Positions 1 through 7,475 are shown, numbered from the stretch's first letter. The stretch: DNA of 34,997 nt from Deltaproteobacteria bacterium (GCA_024280455.1 JAJRQC010000113.1:1-34997), one strand, 5' to 3'. Notes: generated from the sequence alone by a model not told the origin. Program-made: numbers and translations.

Positions 1-1
1 A

Positions 2-61
2 GCAGGCTTCAAATGGGATAAGTCGGGAAAGAACTGGTACAAAGAAGTAACGATTCATTAA
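2..61 (+). CDS. 3' end of an unidentified CDS (partial)
   Basis: An open frame runs in from the left edge and ends at TAA 59-61, giving the 19-residue tail AGFKWDKSGKNWYKEVTIH. A G-F-K-W ... W-Y/V-K pattern is common at the C-terminus of several phage and plasmid proteins, but the fragment is too short to name a family. It has the same orientation as the genes that follow. Only the tail is visible, so no function is proposed. Confidence 0.4.
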   Translation, partial: AGFKWDKSGKNWYKEVTIH

Positions 62-100
62 CCATTTTTCATTTTATTTTATTTTTTAACCACCAACCCA

Positions 101-168
101 GAAGGGAGGATTACACAAAATCTCCCTAACGGGATCCGTGTTCCCTCCCTATTTTTTTAAGGAGGAAA
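101..168 (+). promoter_or_regulatory. Structured 5' leader (copy A) with possible RBS-occluding hairpin
   Basis: The leader of the nuclease gene contains alternating blocks of G and C. GGGAG (104-108) can pair with CTCCC (122-126) or with a second CTCCC further on, and CGGGA (130-134) can pair with TCCC (142-145). CCTCC (144-148) is complementary to the Shine-Dalgarno GGAGG (161-165). The same layout, an A-rich run, CCC, AACGGG, TTCCC and then CTCC before the SD, recurs upstream of three other genes (1163-1254, 2915-2984, 3626-3710). The regulatory role is inferred. Confidence 0.5.
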
Positions 169-172
169 ATAC

Positions 173-1162
173 ATGGATATCCAAACCACTCTGCTGACAA
201 GCCTGCGTACATTGGCTGAACAGCACACTGTAGAAACACTTGGGGATCGCAGAGACTATCTTGGCGCATCCGAAATCGGATATTGCCCGAGAAAAGTAAT
301 CTTGGAAAAAATCCATCCAGGTGAACACGATCTTGCCACCCTTCTCCGCTTTCAGCGGGGACATATGGCCGAGGACATCATTGCCAGGGCATTTACTGCC
401 GCTGGTTACTCGAATTTTGAGCAGCAGATGGAAATTGTTCTGCCCGGTGATGTTCCGCTCAAGGCCCATATCGACTTTGTTTTCACATCCCAGATTCATA
501 AAATCAAATCCATTCTGGAGATCAAGAGCACCAGCAGGATTCCTGACGGGCCGTACAGCTCGTGGGAGTCTCAGCTCTATATCCAGATGGGCGCTCTTGC
601 CAAACAACATCCTGAGTATTCCATCAAGGGTGCGGTGCTGACGCTTGATCTTGCCCATGGTGAGGTTGCGTTTTTCAACGGCTATGAACCCCAGGAAACG
701 ATTTTCAATGGACTCATGGAACGGGCCGGAACCATCTGGTCCCATTATCAGGCCATGCTTCGCGGCAATGATCTTGTCCGGGAAGGCGTAGAGCTTGAAA
801 TGAAGACGGAAGTCAGCTCCCTCTGTGGTTTTTGTGATCATATCGCAACCTGCCCCCGGTTTGAGACAGAAGATGTCCCGGAACTGGAAAATGCTGTTGC
901 GGCATTGCAGGAACTGCAGGCCAGGGAGAAAAACATGCAAGGCGAAATCAAGAAAATAAAAAAGCATCTTCTCGCTGTTGTTGAGCAGAAGGGGCCGATT
1001 AAATCCGGTGGTTGTTTGTTACGAAAGGCAACCCGGAGCAGGAAATATCTGGATATGGATCGTCTGGAGGCCTTTTTGGCTGAAAGCGGAACTTTTCTGG
1101 ATGAATACCAGGAAAATCGGTCGTTTTCCTTTCTGGAGATAAGAAAAGCGAAAGCTGCGTAA
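173..1162 (+). CDS. Cas4/RecB-like PD-(D/E)XK nuclease with cysteine cluster
   Basis: This 329-residue protein resembles the Cas4/AddB-type exonuclease family (PDDEXK_1). Near the N-terminus it has SEIGYCPRKVILE, then a probable catalytic core HIDFV...SILEIKS at about residues 98-119 (Asp, then Glu-x-Lys), and a C-terminal CGFCDHIATCP cluster at about residues 218-228. Together with the N-terminal cysteine this could hold an Fe-S cluster. The expected role is 5'-3' or end-directed DNA degradation or recombination. It is followed by SSB, as in recombination modules of conjugative elements. AAGGAGG lies 7-8 bases before ATG 173. No cas1, cas2 or repeat array is present, so a CRISPR role is unlikely. 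The exact subfamily is not certain. Confidence 0.75.
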   Translation: MDIQTTLLTSLRTLAEQHTVETLGDRRDYLGASEIGYCPRKVILEKIHPGEHDLATLLRFQRGHMAEDIIARAFTAAGYSNFEQQMEIVLPGDVPLKAHIDFVFTSQIHKIKSILEIKSTSRIPDGPYSSWESQLYIQMGALAKQHPEYSIKGAVLTLDLAHGEVAFFNGYEPQETIFNGLMERAGTIWSHYQAMLRGNDLVREGVELEMKTEVSSLCGFCDHIATCPRFETEDVPELENAVAALQELQAREKNMQGEIKKIKKHLLAVVEQKGPIKSGGCLLRKATRSRKYLDMDRLEAFLAESGTFLDEYQENRSFSFLEIRKAKAA

Positions 1163-1254
1163 ATAAAAAAAGTTACCCCTTGGGGAGCCAATTTCCCATG
1201 GTGGGGATCTGTTGCTCCCTGAGTTTGTATCTATTTCATTCAATACAATGGAGG
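1163..1254 (+). promoter_or_regulatory. Structured 5' leader (copy B) upstream of ssb
   Basis: After an A-rich run this 98-base gap holds CCCCTTGGGG (1177-1186), TTTCCC (1192-1197), GGGGATC (1203-1209) and CTCC (1215-1218). CTCC can pair with the Shine-Dalgarno GGAGG (1250-1254) just before ATG 1261. It is the second copy of the leader layout seen at 101-168. Autoregulation or translational control of ssb is possible but inferred. Confidence 0.5.
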
Positions 1255-1260
1255 AACACA

Positions 1261-1665
1261 ATGAACAAGGCAATGGTAATCGGAAATTTAGGCAGTGACC
1301 CCGAAGTACGCTACACTCAGAACGAGACCCCGGTGGCAACGTTTTCCGTTGCAAGCACCGAGCGGTGGAAAGATTCTGACGGCAATAAACAGGAGCGCAC
1401 CGAATGGCACCGTGTTGTTGCCTGGGGCAAACTTGCCGAGATCTGCGGCGAACACCTGAACAAAGGCGATAAAGTCTTTATTGAGGGAAAACTCCGCACC
1501 CGGAAATGGGAAGATCAGGAAGGCATAATCCGCTACACCACCGAGATCAACGCCAGGGAACTGGAAATGCTTGGTGGTCGGCAGGATGGCGCTGGTTCTC
1601 CGCCCGAGGGTAATACTGCTCACGAAAATGTAGAACCGCCCATGCCCGATGATGTCCCGTTTTAA
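1261..1665 (+). CDS. ssb: Single-stranded DNA-binding protein SSB
   Basis: This 134-residue OB-fold protein starts MNKAMVIGNLGSDPEVRYT and carries the typical FSVASTERWKD and RTEWHRVVAWGKLAEI segments. It ends with the acidic tip DDVPF, the usual partner-binding tail of bacterial SSB (canonical DDIPF). It would coat ssDNA during conjugative transfer, replication or recombination. ATG 1261 is chosen over a longer upstream TTG frame because GGAGG lies just upstream and the OB fold begins immediately. The element-encoded SSB sits next to a nuclease gene, typical of plasmid/ICE recombination clusters. The linker between the OB fold and tail is short. Confidence 0.95.
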   Translation: MNKAMVIGNLGSDPEVRYTQNETPVATFSVASTERWKDSDGNKQERTEWHRVVAWGKLAEICGEHLNKGDKVFIEGKLRTRKWEDQEGIIRYTTEINARELEMLGGRQDGAGSPPEGNTAHENVEPPMPDDVPF

Positions 1666-1676
1666 CCGACAATTTT

Positions 1677-1707
1677 GTGATGGTATCCCGTAATGGGGTG
1701 CCATCAC
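1677..1707 (+). promoter_or_regulatory. Stable hairpin in the leader of the DUF6094 gene
   Basis: GTGATGGTATCCC (1677-1689) and GGGGTGCCATCAC (1695-1707) form a 13-bp stem with two G-U pairs around a five-base loop. No T-run follows, so it is not a simple intrinsic terminator. It lies 12 bases after the ssb stop and 34 bases before the next start codon. It could be an mRNA stability or translation element. Confidence 0.5.
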
Positions 1708-1741
1708 CTACCGATTGATTTAAAAAGACTCAGGAGACAAT

Positions 1742-2791
1742 ATGACAAGACTTGGATCCCAGGCAAAAGCGGGCTTTTATCCAACCCCGAATACGGTCTG
1801 CGAATTGCTGAAAGCAAAGATTATTTTTGATCTTGAAGAAGGTGGCCGACTGCTTGATCCATGTTGCGGAAAGGGAAAAACCCTTTCCCGGCTGGCAAAC
1901 GGCGTACCAAATTTGACCACCTATGGAATAGAGCTGGATCACCAGAGAGCGCACGAGGCCAGGTCACGGTTGACCAAGGTACTGTGGGGAGATGCATTAA
2001 CTGAAATGCAGGTTTCACCCAACGCCTTTGGCCTGCTGTACCTGAATCCGCCTTATGATGATGGAGTATCGGATGGCGCAAAATCGCAACGACTGGAAGT
2101 TCAGTTTCTGCGGCGCTATCTTGGCACCCTGCAGCAGGGCGGCTATCTGGTGCTGGTTATTCCCTACTACATACTCAAACACTGCGCTAAAGCCCTGGCC
2201 CGGTATTTCAAGGTTCAGGTGCTTGGTTTCCCGGAAGAGAAATTCCAGGCTTTCAGGCAGTGCATCGTGTTTGGCAGGAAGAAACTGCTAGTTCCCAAAG
2301 AGGAAGCAGAGCAGACCCAGGCCCATTTGGAAGCGTTGGCAGCTATGGAGCCGGATGAATTTATGGATGAGGTGGAAACACTTGAGCATATTGCTCCGGT
2401 ATCCATAACCGTTCCAGCCCCGGCCAAGCCTCTGACCACTTTCCGGGCCAGAAACATCGATCCGCTGGAGGCAATTCCCCTTGTTCGCAGAGCAGGAATA
2501 CTCAAAAATGTCCTGACGGAATTGACGCCCAGAAGAAACAACGAGATCCGTCCATTGACCCCGCTGGACAACGGCCACCTGGCCCTGATGCTGGCAGGAG
2601 GTTACATGAACGGAGCCATTGAAAAGGATGGTCGGCAACTGGTTATCAAGGGTGTGGTGCATAAATCCGAGACGGTTATCAATGTTCGCGAGAATGATTC
2701 GGGCGAAGGCTCCATTACCACCAGGGACCAGTATATCCCGACCGTCAAGGTCATTGACATGCAAACCGCTGAGTTGATCACGGTTCAGTAG
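1742..2791 (+). CDS. DUF6094-type SAM-dependent N6-methyltransferase-like protein
   Basis: This 349-residue protein has an N-terminal class I methyltransferase core. FYPTP (about 12-16) is followed by motif I LLDPCCGKGKT (about 37-47), an acidic SAM-ribose residue in YGIELD, and the catalytic NPPY motif at about residues 101-104, which matches amino-group (adenine N6-type) methylases. The C-terminal 150 residues are specific to the family found on conjugative elements (DUF6094). Neighbours are ssb and an unknown gene, a setting known from ICE backbones. It may methylate the element's DNA, possibly for anti-restriction, but the substrate is not shown by sequence. Start ATG 1742 has AGGAGA upstream. 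Confidence 0.75.
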   Translation: MTRLGSQAKAGFYPTPNTVCELLKAKIIFDLEEGGRLLDPCCGKGKTLSRLANGVPNLTTYGIELDHQRAHEARSRLTKVLWGDALTEMQVSPNAFGLLYLNPPYDDGVSDGAKSQRLEVQFLRRYLGTLQQGGYLVLVIPYYILKHCAKALARYFKVQVLGFPEEKFQAFRQCIVFGRKKLLVPKEEAEQTQAHLEALAAMEPDEFMDEVETLEHIAPVSITVPAPAKPLTTFRARNIDPLEAIPLVRRAGILKNVLTELTPRRNNEIRPLTPLDNGHLALMLAGGYMNGAIEKDGRQLVIKGVVHKSETVINVRENDSGEGSITTRDQYIPTVKVIDMQTAELITVQ

Positions 2792-2914
2792 TAACTGCCC
2801 CGGAGCGGCTCATCTCCGCACTGTCAGGCCTGATCGCATAGGAAAAAACTATTGCTCATCGACCTGACTGCACGGATCTAAACCACTCCAGAACAGTTGC
2901 AGGAATACAACTAA

Positions 2915-2984
2915 TAAAAAAATCCCAAACGGGGAGTCTTCCCCGCATGGGGTATCTCCCCATTTCTTTATTACTTTCAGGAGA
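2915..2984 (+). promoter_or_regulatory. Structured 5' leader (copy C)
   Basis: Within the 202-base gap between 2791 and 2994 an A7 run is followed by TCCC (2923-2926), CGGGGAG (2930-2936), TTCCCC (2939-2944) and GGGGTATCTCCCC (2949-2961). TCTCC (2955-2959) is complementary to the Shine-Dalgarno GGAGA (2980-2984). The rest of the gap (2792-2914) shows one small stem, CGGAG...CTCCG near 2800-2820, and no gene. This is the clearest copy of the shared leader. Confidence 0.5.
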
Positions 2985-2993
2985 GATACCACC

Positions 2994-3614
2994 ATGAACA
3001 ATAACAAGAACAATAAATATGTGAAAATTCAGGCGGCCGGTTTTGTCACCTATTGCGATGCCTTGATTGCCAGGGCTGCAGAGACTGAACTTCTTGCCTG
3101 CTTCTTAAGCCTTATCGGTACCCCGTCCAATGTGAAAGCATTGGTAGCCATTTTGTATGGCGGCGATACCTGCCGAGTCTCAAGCCCGGATGATCCAGTC
3201 CAGGAATTTGATTTTTTGGGACCGGTACAAACAAGCCGTGAACTGGGTTTCCCGGGAGGCTTGCGGAGTTGTCGAACCAGAAAGATCGGTGAAACCGTCA
3301 ACAAGGTACTGGTGAGTACGGATTATTTTGCAGAGGGTTCAGCTCCATCGGATAAATCAGGACAATCAGCATTTGTCTATGGCCCGGATTTACCCACCAT
3401 TCTGGATCGGGCATTTCTGTTGCTTGATGCGGCCACTACCATTCCCCTCAAACCGGAATGGCAGGCCTGGCTGTGGGATGAGGTGCTGCAGCCTGAAAAG
3501 CTCTACTCCTTTGGTGGGGAAGAGCTGCGGGAGGCATATCTTGTCAGCTGGCCCGGGGACGACACCCTTCAGGAACGAATCCTTGAGGGAATTGCCATGC
3601 ACTATCTGAATTGA
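2994..3614 (+). CDS. Conserved-looking hypothetical protein, 206 aa
   Basis: I do not recognise this protein. It is 206 residues, soluble, with no signal peptide or membrane segment, and has an N-terminal MNNNKNNKY stretch followed by a mixed alpha/beta composition. The C-terminal half is rich in aromatic and acidic residues (EWQAWLWDEVLQPEK). A good Shine-Dalgarno (AGGAGAG, 2979-2985) precedes ATG 2994, and the gene shares its leader type with three neighbours, which argues that it is a real co-regulated gene. Its position between the DUF6094 and helicase genes suggests an element-maintenance or DNA-processing role. That is a guess from context only. Confidence 0.7.
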   Translation: MNNNKNNKYVKIQAAGFVTYCDALIARAAETELLACFLSLIGTPSNVKALVAILYGGDTCRVSSPDDPVQEFDFLGPVQTSRELGFPGGLRSCRTRKIGETVNKVLVSTDYFAEGSAPSDKSGQSAFVYGPDLPTILDRAFLLLDAATTIPLKPEWQAWLWDEVLQPEKLYSFGGEELREAYLVSWPGDDTLQERILEGIAMHYLN

Positions 3615-3625
3615 CATAAGCGAAA

Positions 3626-3710
3626 TCAAAAAACACCCACCGGGGGAAGAGCATTTCAATTCCCCTGAGGGGGTATTGTTCTCTTTCTCCTGGTTACAAC
3701 GGGAGGAAAG
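3626..3710 (+). promoter_or_regulatory. Structured 5' leader (copy D)
   Basis: An A-rich run is followed by CACCC (3634-3638), CGGGGG (3641-3646), TTCCCC (3660-3665) and GAGGGGG (3667-3673). TTTCTCC (3684-3690) can pair with the Shine-Dalgarno region GGAGGAAAG (3702-3710), with one bulge. It is the fourth copy of the leader and precedes the helicase-like gene. Confidence 0.5.
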
Positions 3711-3716
3711 AAAACA

Positions 3717-4784
3717 ATGGAAACCGCCACACTCACACCTGAGCCGGAAAGAGTTACAAAAAATGTTGAAGATCCGGAACAGACACAACCCAAAACAATA
3801 AAGCTGGCTGAATTTCTGGGTGAATGGGGAGATATTTTAAAATTCCAGGTCATCCGAAATATGGATCCGGTCTATTCGCCGAAAGACGAAGATGATTGGG
3901 ACAGAGAGGCCAGAGAAAAACTGAAACAACTTATCCGTCCGCCATTTGAATCACAGACCCGGCGAGGGATTCTGCCGGTGGCCCGGTCTTTTTATAAGGA
4001 AGATAACAAGGCCGCCTTTCTGGTTGGCGAAATGGGGAGCGGGAAGACCTTCATGGGGCTTGCGGTAGCTCATCTTATTCCCAAACCAGGTAAAAGAATC
4101 CTGATCCAATGCCCAGGTCATCTGGTGCAGAAATGGATACGGGAAGCAGAAGAAACCATACCCGGCTGCACCTGCTTTAATCTGAACGATAAAAGCATGG
4201 AACAGCTCCTTGCCCACAAACTCCATTTGACCCGGCCAATCGGCACGGAGATATGGGTTATCGGCAAGGAACGGGCAAAACTTCATTTCCAGCGCAAACG
4301 GCAGCTTGTTATTCGCCGTGGCGCTGAATGCTGTCCCGAATGCGGCAGAGCGGTCGAATGCTCTGAAACCGACAAGGCTCCCGGCTGTGAACATTGCGGA
4401 GCCAGGATGTGGGCTGCAGACAGGGATAAAGTCCGGCGCTATGCCAAGGCCGAGTTCATCAAACGGTTTTTTCCGAAAAACTTCTTTGACCTCCTCATTC
4501 TTGACGAGGTGCATGAACTTAAAGGTGGCGGCACTGCCCAGGGCCAGGCAATGAGCTGTTTGATTGCCCGGTCGAAAAAGGTGCTGGCATTGACTGGAAC
4601 CCTCATGGGGGGATATGGGCGCGATTTATTTTATCTGCTCTGGCGAATGTTTCCCCGTTTGATGAAGGCGGCAGGCTTTGAATATGGCCGCACTCTGCAG
4701 TTTGCTGAACGCTACGGTGTTGTCCAGCGTACCTATGACAGTAAAGATGTTGGTGTCAGTCTGAACATTGCCAGTATCCATTGA
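3717..4784 (+). CDS. SNF2/DEAD-like helicase, N-terminal part only (truncated)
   Basis: The 355-residue frame has Walker A GEMGSGKTF at about residues 102-110, a motif Ia-like segment RILIQCPGHLVQKW, an inserted zinc ribbon (CPECGRAVEC ... CEHCGARM, about 204-230), Walker B/DEVHEL at about 263-268 and a motif III-like LALTGTLMGG at about 292-301. The second RecA domain with motifs IV-VI is missing. Complete members of such helicases are roughly twice this length. The frame stops at 4784, exactly where an unrelated DUF932 reading frame begins, so the 3' half has probably been lost by a deletion. ATG 3717 is preceded by GGGAGG. It is probably non-functional as a helicase. Confidence 0.75.
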   Translation: METATLTPEPERVTKNVEDPEQTQPKTIKLAEFLGEWGDILKFQVIRNMDPVYSPKDEDDWDREAREKLKQLIRPPFESQTRRGILPVARSFYKEDNKAAFLVGEMGSGKTFMGLAVAHLIPKPGKRILIQCPGHLVQKWIREAEETIPGCTCFNLNDKSMEQLLAHKLHLTRPIGTEIWVIGKERAKLHFQRKRQLVIRRGAECCPECGRAVECSETDKAPGCEHCGARMWAADRDKVRRYAKAEFIKRFFPKNFFDLLILDEVHELKGGGTAQGQAMSCLIARSKKVLALTGTLMGGYGRDLFYLLWRMFPRLMKAAGFEYGRTLQFAERYGVVQRTYDSKDVGVSLNIASIH

Positions 4785-5535
4785 CGGAGTTTCTGCACGT
4801 TATTCATTTGTGCCGACACTGACAGCCGTGGATTTACTGCGTGACGCAGGATGGTTCCCCATCCATGCAGAACAGAGCGCAGTCCGGGTTGCCAGACGGG
4901 AAGGATACCAGCGTCACCTGATCCGTTTTGCCAAGAACGGCCTTTCGTTTGACGGCGAACGGGTTGACCTGGTTCTGTATAATTCCCATGACCGTGGATG
5001 CGCTTTCAAGCTGATTGCCTCGGTCTGGCGGCAGATCTGCGGAAACGGCTTGATGGTGGCCTCGGAGTTTGCCAACTTCAGTCACAAGCATATCTGTTTC
5101 AAGCCGGATGATTTTGTTCATTCGGCTGGAGAGATCGCTTCCGCTGCCGGCATTATTGCCGAACGGGTTGACGAGATGAAGGTTATCGAGATGACCCCGG
5201 ATGAGAGAGGCGTGTTTGCTCAGGCTGCTCACAGCCTGGTTTATGGCGATCCTGAACAGGCCCCGATCCAGCCGCAACAGTTGCTTGAAGAACGGCGATA
5301 CGATGACAAAGGCAAAGATCTTTGGACATGCTATAATATTTGCCAGGAAAATATTTGCCGAGGCGGCCTCAAAGGAACCACCAGAGGCAGCAACGGTCGA
5401 ATGAGAAGAACAACAACCAGGCCGGTCAAGGCGCTTGATCGAAACATCAAGCTCAACCAGGCTCTTTGGGTACTGACCGAGAAAATGGCGGAGTTGAAGC
5501 AGGCTGATACCAGCCTTTCGGTTGTATCTGCCTGA
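4768..5535 (+). CDS. DUF932 protein, N-terminally truncated
   Basis: The 255-residue frame begins with VSARYSFVPTLTAVDLLRDAGWFP, the interior of the DUF932 domain (phage/plasmid-like protein, TIGR03299-like), and continues through GYQRHLIRFAKNG and a segment rich in aromatic and basic residues. The usual N-terminal portion is absent. The only start is TTG 4768, inside the end of the helicase fragment and with no Shine-Dalgarno, and an in-frame TGA lies just upstream (4762-4764). The helicase frame enters it out of phase by one base. I interpret this as the 3' part of a gene fused to the helicase by deletion. DUF932 proteins are common on conjugative elements but their function is not established. 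Confidence 0.7.
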   Translation: MPVSIDGVSARYSFVPTLTAVDLLRDAGWFPIHAEQSAVRVARREGYQRHLIRFAKNGLSFDGERVDLVLYNSHDRGCAFKLIASVWRQICGNGLMVASEFANFSHKHICFKPDDFVHSAGEIASAAGIIAERVDEMKVIEMTPDERGVFAQAAHSLVYGDPEQAPIQPQQLLEERRYDDKGKDLWTCYNICQENICRGGLKGTTRGSNGRMRRTTTRPVKALDRNIKLNQALWVLTEKMAELKQADTSLSVVSA

Positions 5536-5558
5536 AATCAATTCACCCACTAACCGCA

Positions 5559-5588
5559 GCCGTCTCCTTTAAGGGGACGGCTTTTTTA
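5559..5588 (+). terminator. Rho-independent terminator after the DUF932 gene
   Basis: GCCGTCTCC (5559-5567) and GGGGACGGC (5573-5581) form a 9-bp stem with one G-U pair, followed by T6. It is 23 bases after the stop codon. A near copy occurs at 6252-6280, so the two terminators bracket the HigBA cassette. Confidence 0.9.
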
Positions 5589-5617
5589 TTGTATACTGTA
5601 AAGATACAGGTTACAAT
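5589..5617 (+). promoter_or_regulatory. Promoter and operator of the higBA cassette
   Basis: TTGTAT (5589-5594) and TACAAT (5612-5617) are spaced by exactly 17 bases and resemble sigma70 -35 and -10 boxes. The inverted repeat CTGTA-AAGA-TACAG (5596-5609) lies in the spacer, where a repressing antitoxin would bind. The HigB start codon is only five bases after the -10 box and has no clear Shine-Dalgarno, so the toxin mRNA may be leaderless. Confidence 0.55.
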
Positions 5618-5622
5618 AGACC

Positions 5623-5901
5623 ATGATCAAAAGTTTCCGACACAAAGGGCTGGAAAAATTTTTCAAAACAGGAAGCAAAGCTGGTATCCAGGCCAAGCAT
5701 GCAGCGAAGCTGAGAAGAATACTTGGTTTACTGGATGTGGCAACAAAAGCGGATGATGTTAATCTTCCCGGCTACAGGCTGCACCCTTTGACCGGTAAAC
5801 AAAAAGGATTTTTTTCAGTTTGGGTCAATGGAAACTGGCGTGTAATTTTTCGTTTTGTCGGGGATGATGTCGAACTTGTAGATTATCTGGATTACCATTA
5901 A
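5623..5901 (+). CDS. higB: HigB-family toxin (RelE/ParE superfamily)
   Basis: This 92-residue protein fits the HigB/killer-protein family of ribosome-dependent mRNA interferases. [17 protein letters not shown] at the N-terminus, the central [21 protein letters not shown] and the C-terminal [10 protein letters not shown] are diagnostic. It is upstream of its antitoxin, the usual HigBA order. It would cleave mRNA on the ribosome when antitoxin is lost and so stabilise the element. The spacing to higA is 16 bases. The promoter has an inverted repeat suited to autoregulation. Full length, no defects seen. Confidence 0.92.
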   Translation: MIKSFRHKGLEKFFKTGSKAGIQAKHAAKLRRILGLLDVATKADDVNLPGYRLHPLTGKQKGFFSVWVNGNWRVIFRFVGDDVELVDYLDYH

Positions 5902-5917
5902 GAGGTTATTGTCTATT

Positions 5918-6226
5918 ATGAGCGCAATGTATAATCCTCCCCACCCTGGGGAAATCATAAAAGAAGATGTCCTGGAGGCCGAAGGCATCAATGTGACTGA
6001 GGCTGCCCGGCAACTCGGGATTTCCCGGGTCACCCTGTCAAGGCTGCTAAACGGCAAGACAGGGATTTCGGTGGATATGGCCCTTCGTCTTTCCCAATGG
6101 CTTGGTACAACTCCCGAGGTCTGGCTGCGTATGCAGGATGCCTGTGATTTATGGCGGGCTAGAAAAACAAAACGTCCTCAAGTAAAGCCGCTCAAAGGCC
6201 GCGAGAATACCTGTTCTCCAGCCTGA
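5918..6226 (+). CDS. higA: HigA-family XRE antitoxin
   Basis: The protein has the classic HigA opening [18 protein letters not shown], followed by a helix-turn-helix ([26 protein letters not shown]) and the conserved [18 protein letters not shown]. It should neutralise HigB and repress the shared promoter. I use ATG 5918 (102 residues); a TTG at 5909 is possible but lies only three bases from the AGAGG motif. It ends close to a terminator that is almost identical to the one before the cassette. Confidence 0.92.
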   Translation: MSAMYNPPHPGEIIKEDVLEAEGINVTEAARQLGISRVTLSRLLNGKTGISVDMALRLSQWLGTTPEVWLRMQDACDLWRARKTKRPQVKPLKGRENTCSPA

Positions 6227-6251
6227 TCCCTTCATAATTTTTTTGACTGCA

Positions 6252-6280
6252 GCCGTCTCCTTCGAGGGACGGCTTTTTTA
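6252..6280 (+). terminator. Rho-independent terminator after higA
   Basis: GCCGTCTC and GGGACGGC form the stem around a TTCG-type loop, followed by T7. Including flanks, 6249-6283 is a near-identical direct repeat of 5556-5591. Confidence 0.9.
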
Positions 6281-6289
6281 TTGCCTTAC

Positions 6290-6390
6290 GTATAATGTAT
6301 ACTTTTAACGCTATACAAAATTATAAATATTTTTTCATTGCTTGTATTGATACGGTAGGATATATATTTATGACAATAATGCTATACAAA
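6290..6390 (+). promoter_or_regulatory. Putative partition/operator sites upstream of parA
   Basis: Two copies of AAYGCTATACAAA occur at 6307-6319 and 6378-6390, together with the palindromic GTATAATGTATAC at 6290-6302. A third copy with two extra bases lies after the parA operon (7476-7490). Repeats on both sides of a ParA gene are typical of a centromere (parS) and of operators bound by the small partner protein. Assignment is by context. Confidence 0.5.
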
Positions 6391-6416
6391 TATCCTTTGA
6401 ATGGATAAGGAAAAGA

Positions 6417-7187
6417 ATGAAACTCATCATACTTAACCAGAAAGGTGGCGTCGGGAAATCCACAGTCGCCACTAACATGGCCTATGGCCTGGCGCTCTCC
6501 GGAAAGAGAACCCTGCTCGTTGACCTTGATCCCCAAGCTCACTCCACAGTTATTTTTTGCTCGGATCTTCCCAAAACCAATACGGTTAGCGAACTCCTTT
6601 CAAAAAAATCCTTCAAAATTGGTGATGCAATCCAGGAGGCCAAGATTGGTGACAATGAAGAACCGGTGAAAAATCTATCCATCATTCCGGCCAATATTCA
6701 TTTGGCCATTACCGCCGAGCAGATCACCACTAAAATTCATCGGGAAAAGTTGCTTCACAATCATCTGAAAAAAATCGAGAACGATTTTGATTTTATCATT
6801 ATCGACTGCCCTCCTTCTGTTAATGTGCTGACAGTCAATGCAATTTATACATCAGATCTGATCATCATCCCGACAATCTACGGACGTTATTCACTTGATG
6901 GCATTGCCGATCTTTTCCAGTCCATTGAAGATGTCAAAGAAACCAGCGATTTTAAGTATATGATCTTGAGAAATAACCGTGATTCCCGCAACAAACTCTC
7001 CAATGAATTTGTCGAAGAACAACTGGCCCCGTTCAAAAATAATCTTCTTCAAACCATAATCCGAAGAAACGAGGCCATCAACCAGACCCAGATGAACAAT
7101 GAACCTGTAATGGTCTTTGACCCCAGATCATACGGAGCAGAAGATTTCAAAAAACTTACCAGGGAAATTATCAGCTATGGCAGCTAA
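6417..7187 (+). CDS. parA: ParA-family partition ATPase
   Basis: This 256-residue P-loop ATPase begins MKLIILNQKGGVGKSTVATN, the deviant Walker A of ParA/MinD proteins. It has LLVDLDPQAHST (Walker A'/switch I) and DFIIIDCPPSVN (Walker B). The short length without an N-terminal HTH matches type Ib ParA proteins, which rely on a small partner to bind DNA. It drives segregation of plasmid or excised ICE copies. ATG 6417 follows AAGGAAAAG. The next gene overlaps by 11 bases, implying translational coupling. It is the last backbone gene before the BREX island. Confidence 0.93.
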   Translation: MKLIILNQKGGVGKSTVATNMAYGLALSGKRTLLVDLDPQAHSTVIFCSDLPKTNTVSELLSKKSFKIGDAIQEAKIGDNEEPVKNLSIIPANIHLAITAEQITTKIHREKLLHNHLKKIENDFDFIIIDCPPSVNVLTVNAIYTSDLIIIPTIYGRYSLDGIADLFQSIEDVKETSDFKYMILRNNRDSRNKLSNEFVEEQLAPFKNNLLQTIIRRNEAINQTQMNNEPVMVFDPRSYGAEDFKKLTREIISYGS

Positions 7188-7461
7188 AAAAATTACCGGC
7201 AAATCCAAGCTGGCAAAAACAGTCGAATCGAAAGAACAGACCAAAGAACAACTTGACTTGGTAACGCCAAGTAAAAAGGCGACATTAAAAGCTTACCGGT
7301 TGTATAATGATGATATTGCCCGGTTAAAAAAAATAACCGCAACCATGAACAGAGCGAGTCACCGGCACATCAGTGAAACCGCCGCAATCCGTGCTCTACT
7401 CGTGCTGGGGAGTAATGCTTCAGGGGAAAGGCTATTGAATGCGCTAAGAAAAACGATATAA
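7177..7461 (+). CDS. Small basic partner of ParA, putative DNA-binding protein
   Basis: This 94-residue protein has a lysine-rich flexible N-terminus (MAAKKITGKSKLAKT) and a C-terminal part (LKAYRLYNDDIARLKKITATMN...ISETAAIRALLVLG) that looks like a ribbon-helix-helix or similar fold. Type Ib ParA genes are normally followed by such a protein, which binds the centromere. ATG 7177 was chosen because it begins the basic tail and overlaps the parA stop by 11 bases; a longer frame from 7117 would lie wholly inside parA. The CTATAC repeats on either side are its likely targets. Family name is not certain. Confidence 0.75.
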   Translation: MAAKKITGKSKLAKTVESKEQTKEQLDLVTPSKKATLKAYRLYNDDIARLKKITATMNRASHRHISETAAIRALLVLGSNASGERLLNALRKTI

Positions 7462-7475
7462 TCAAATACATCAAT

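Noticed and set aside
149-967. 272-aa minus-strand frame opposite the nuclease gene
   Set aside because: It is antisense to a well-supported gene with conserved motifs and has no ribosome site or recognisable domain.
173-1162. Cas4 of a CRISPR system
   Set aside because: The protein is Cas4-like, but there are no spaced direct repeats and no other cas genes; the neighbours are ssb and element genes.
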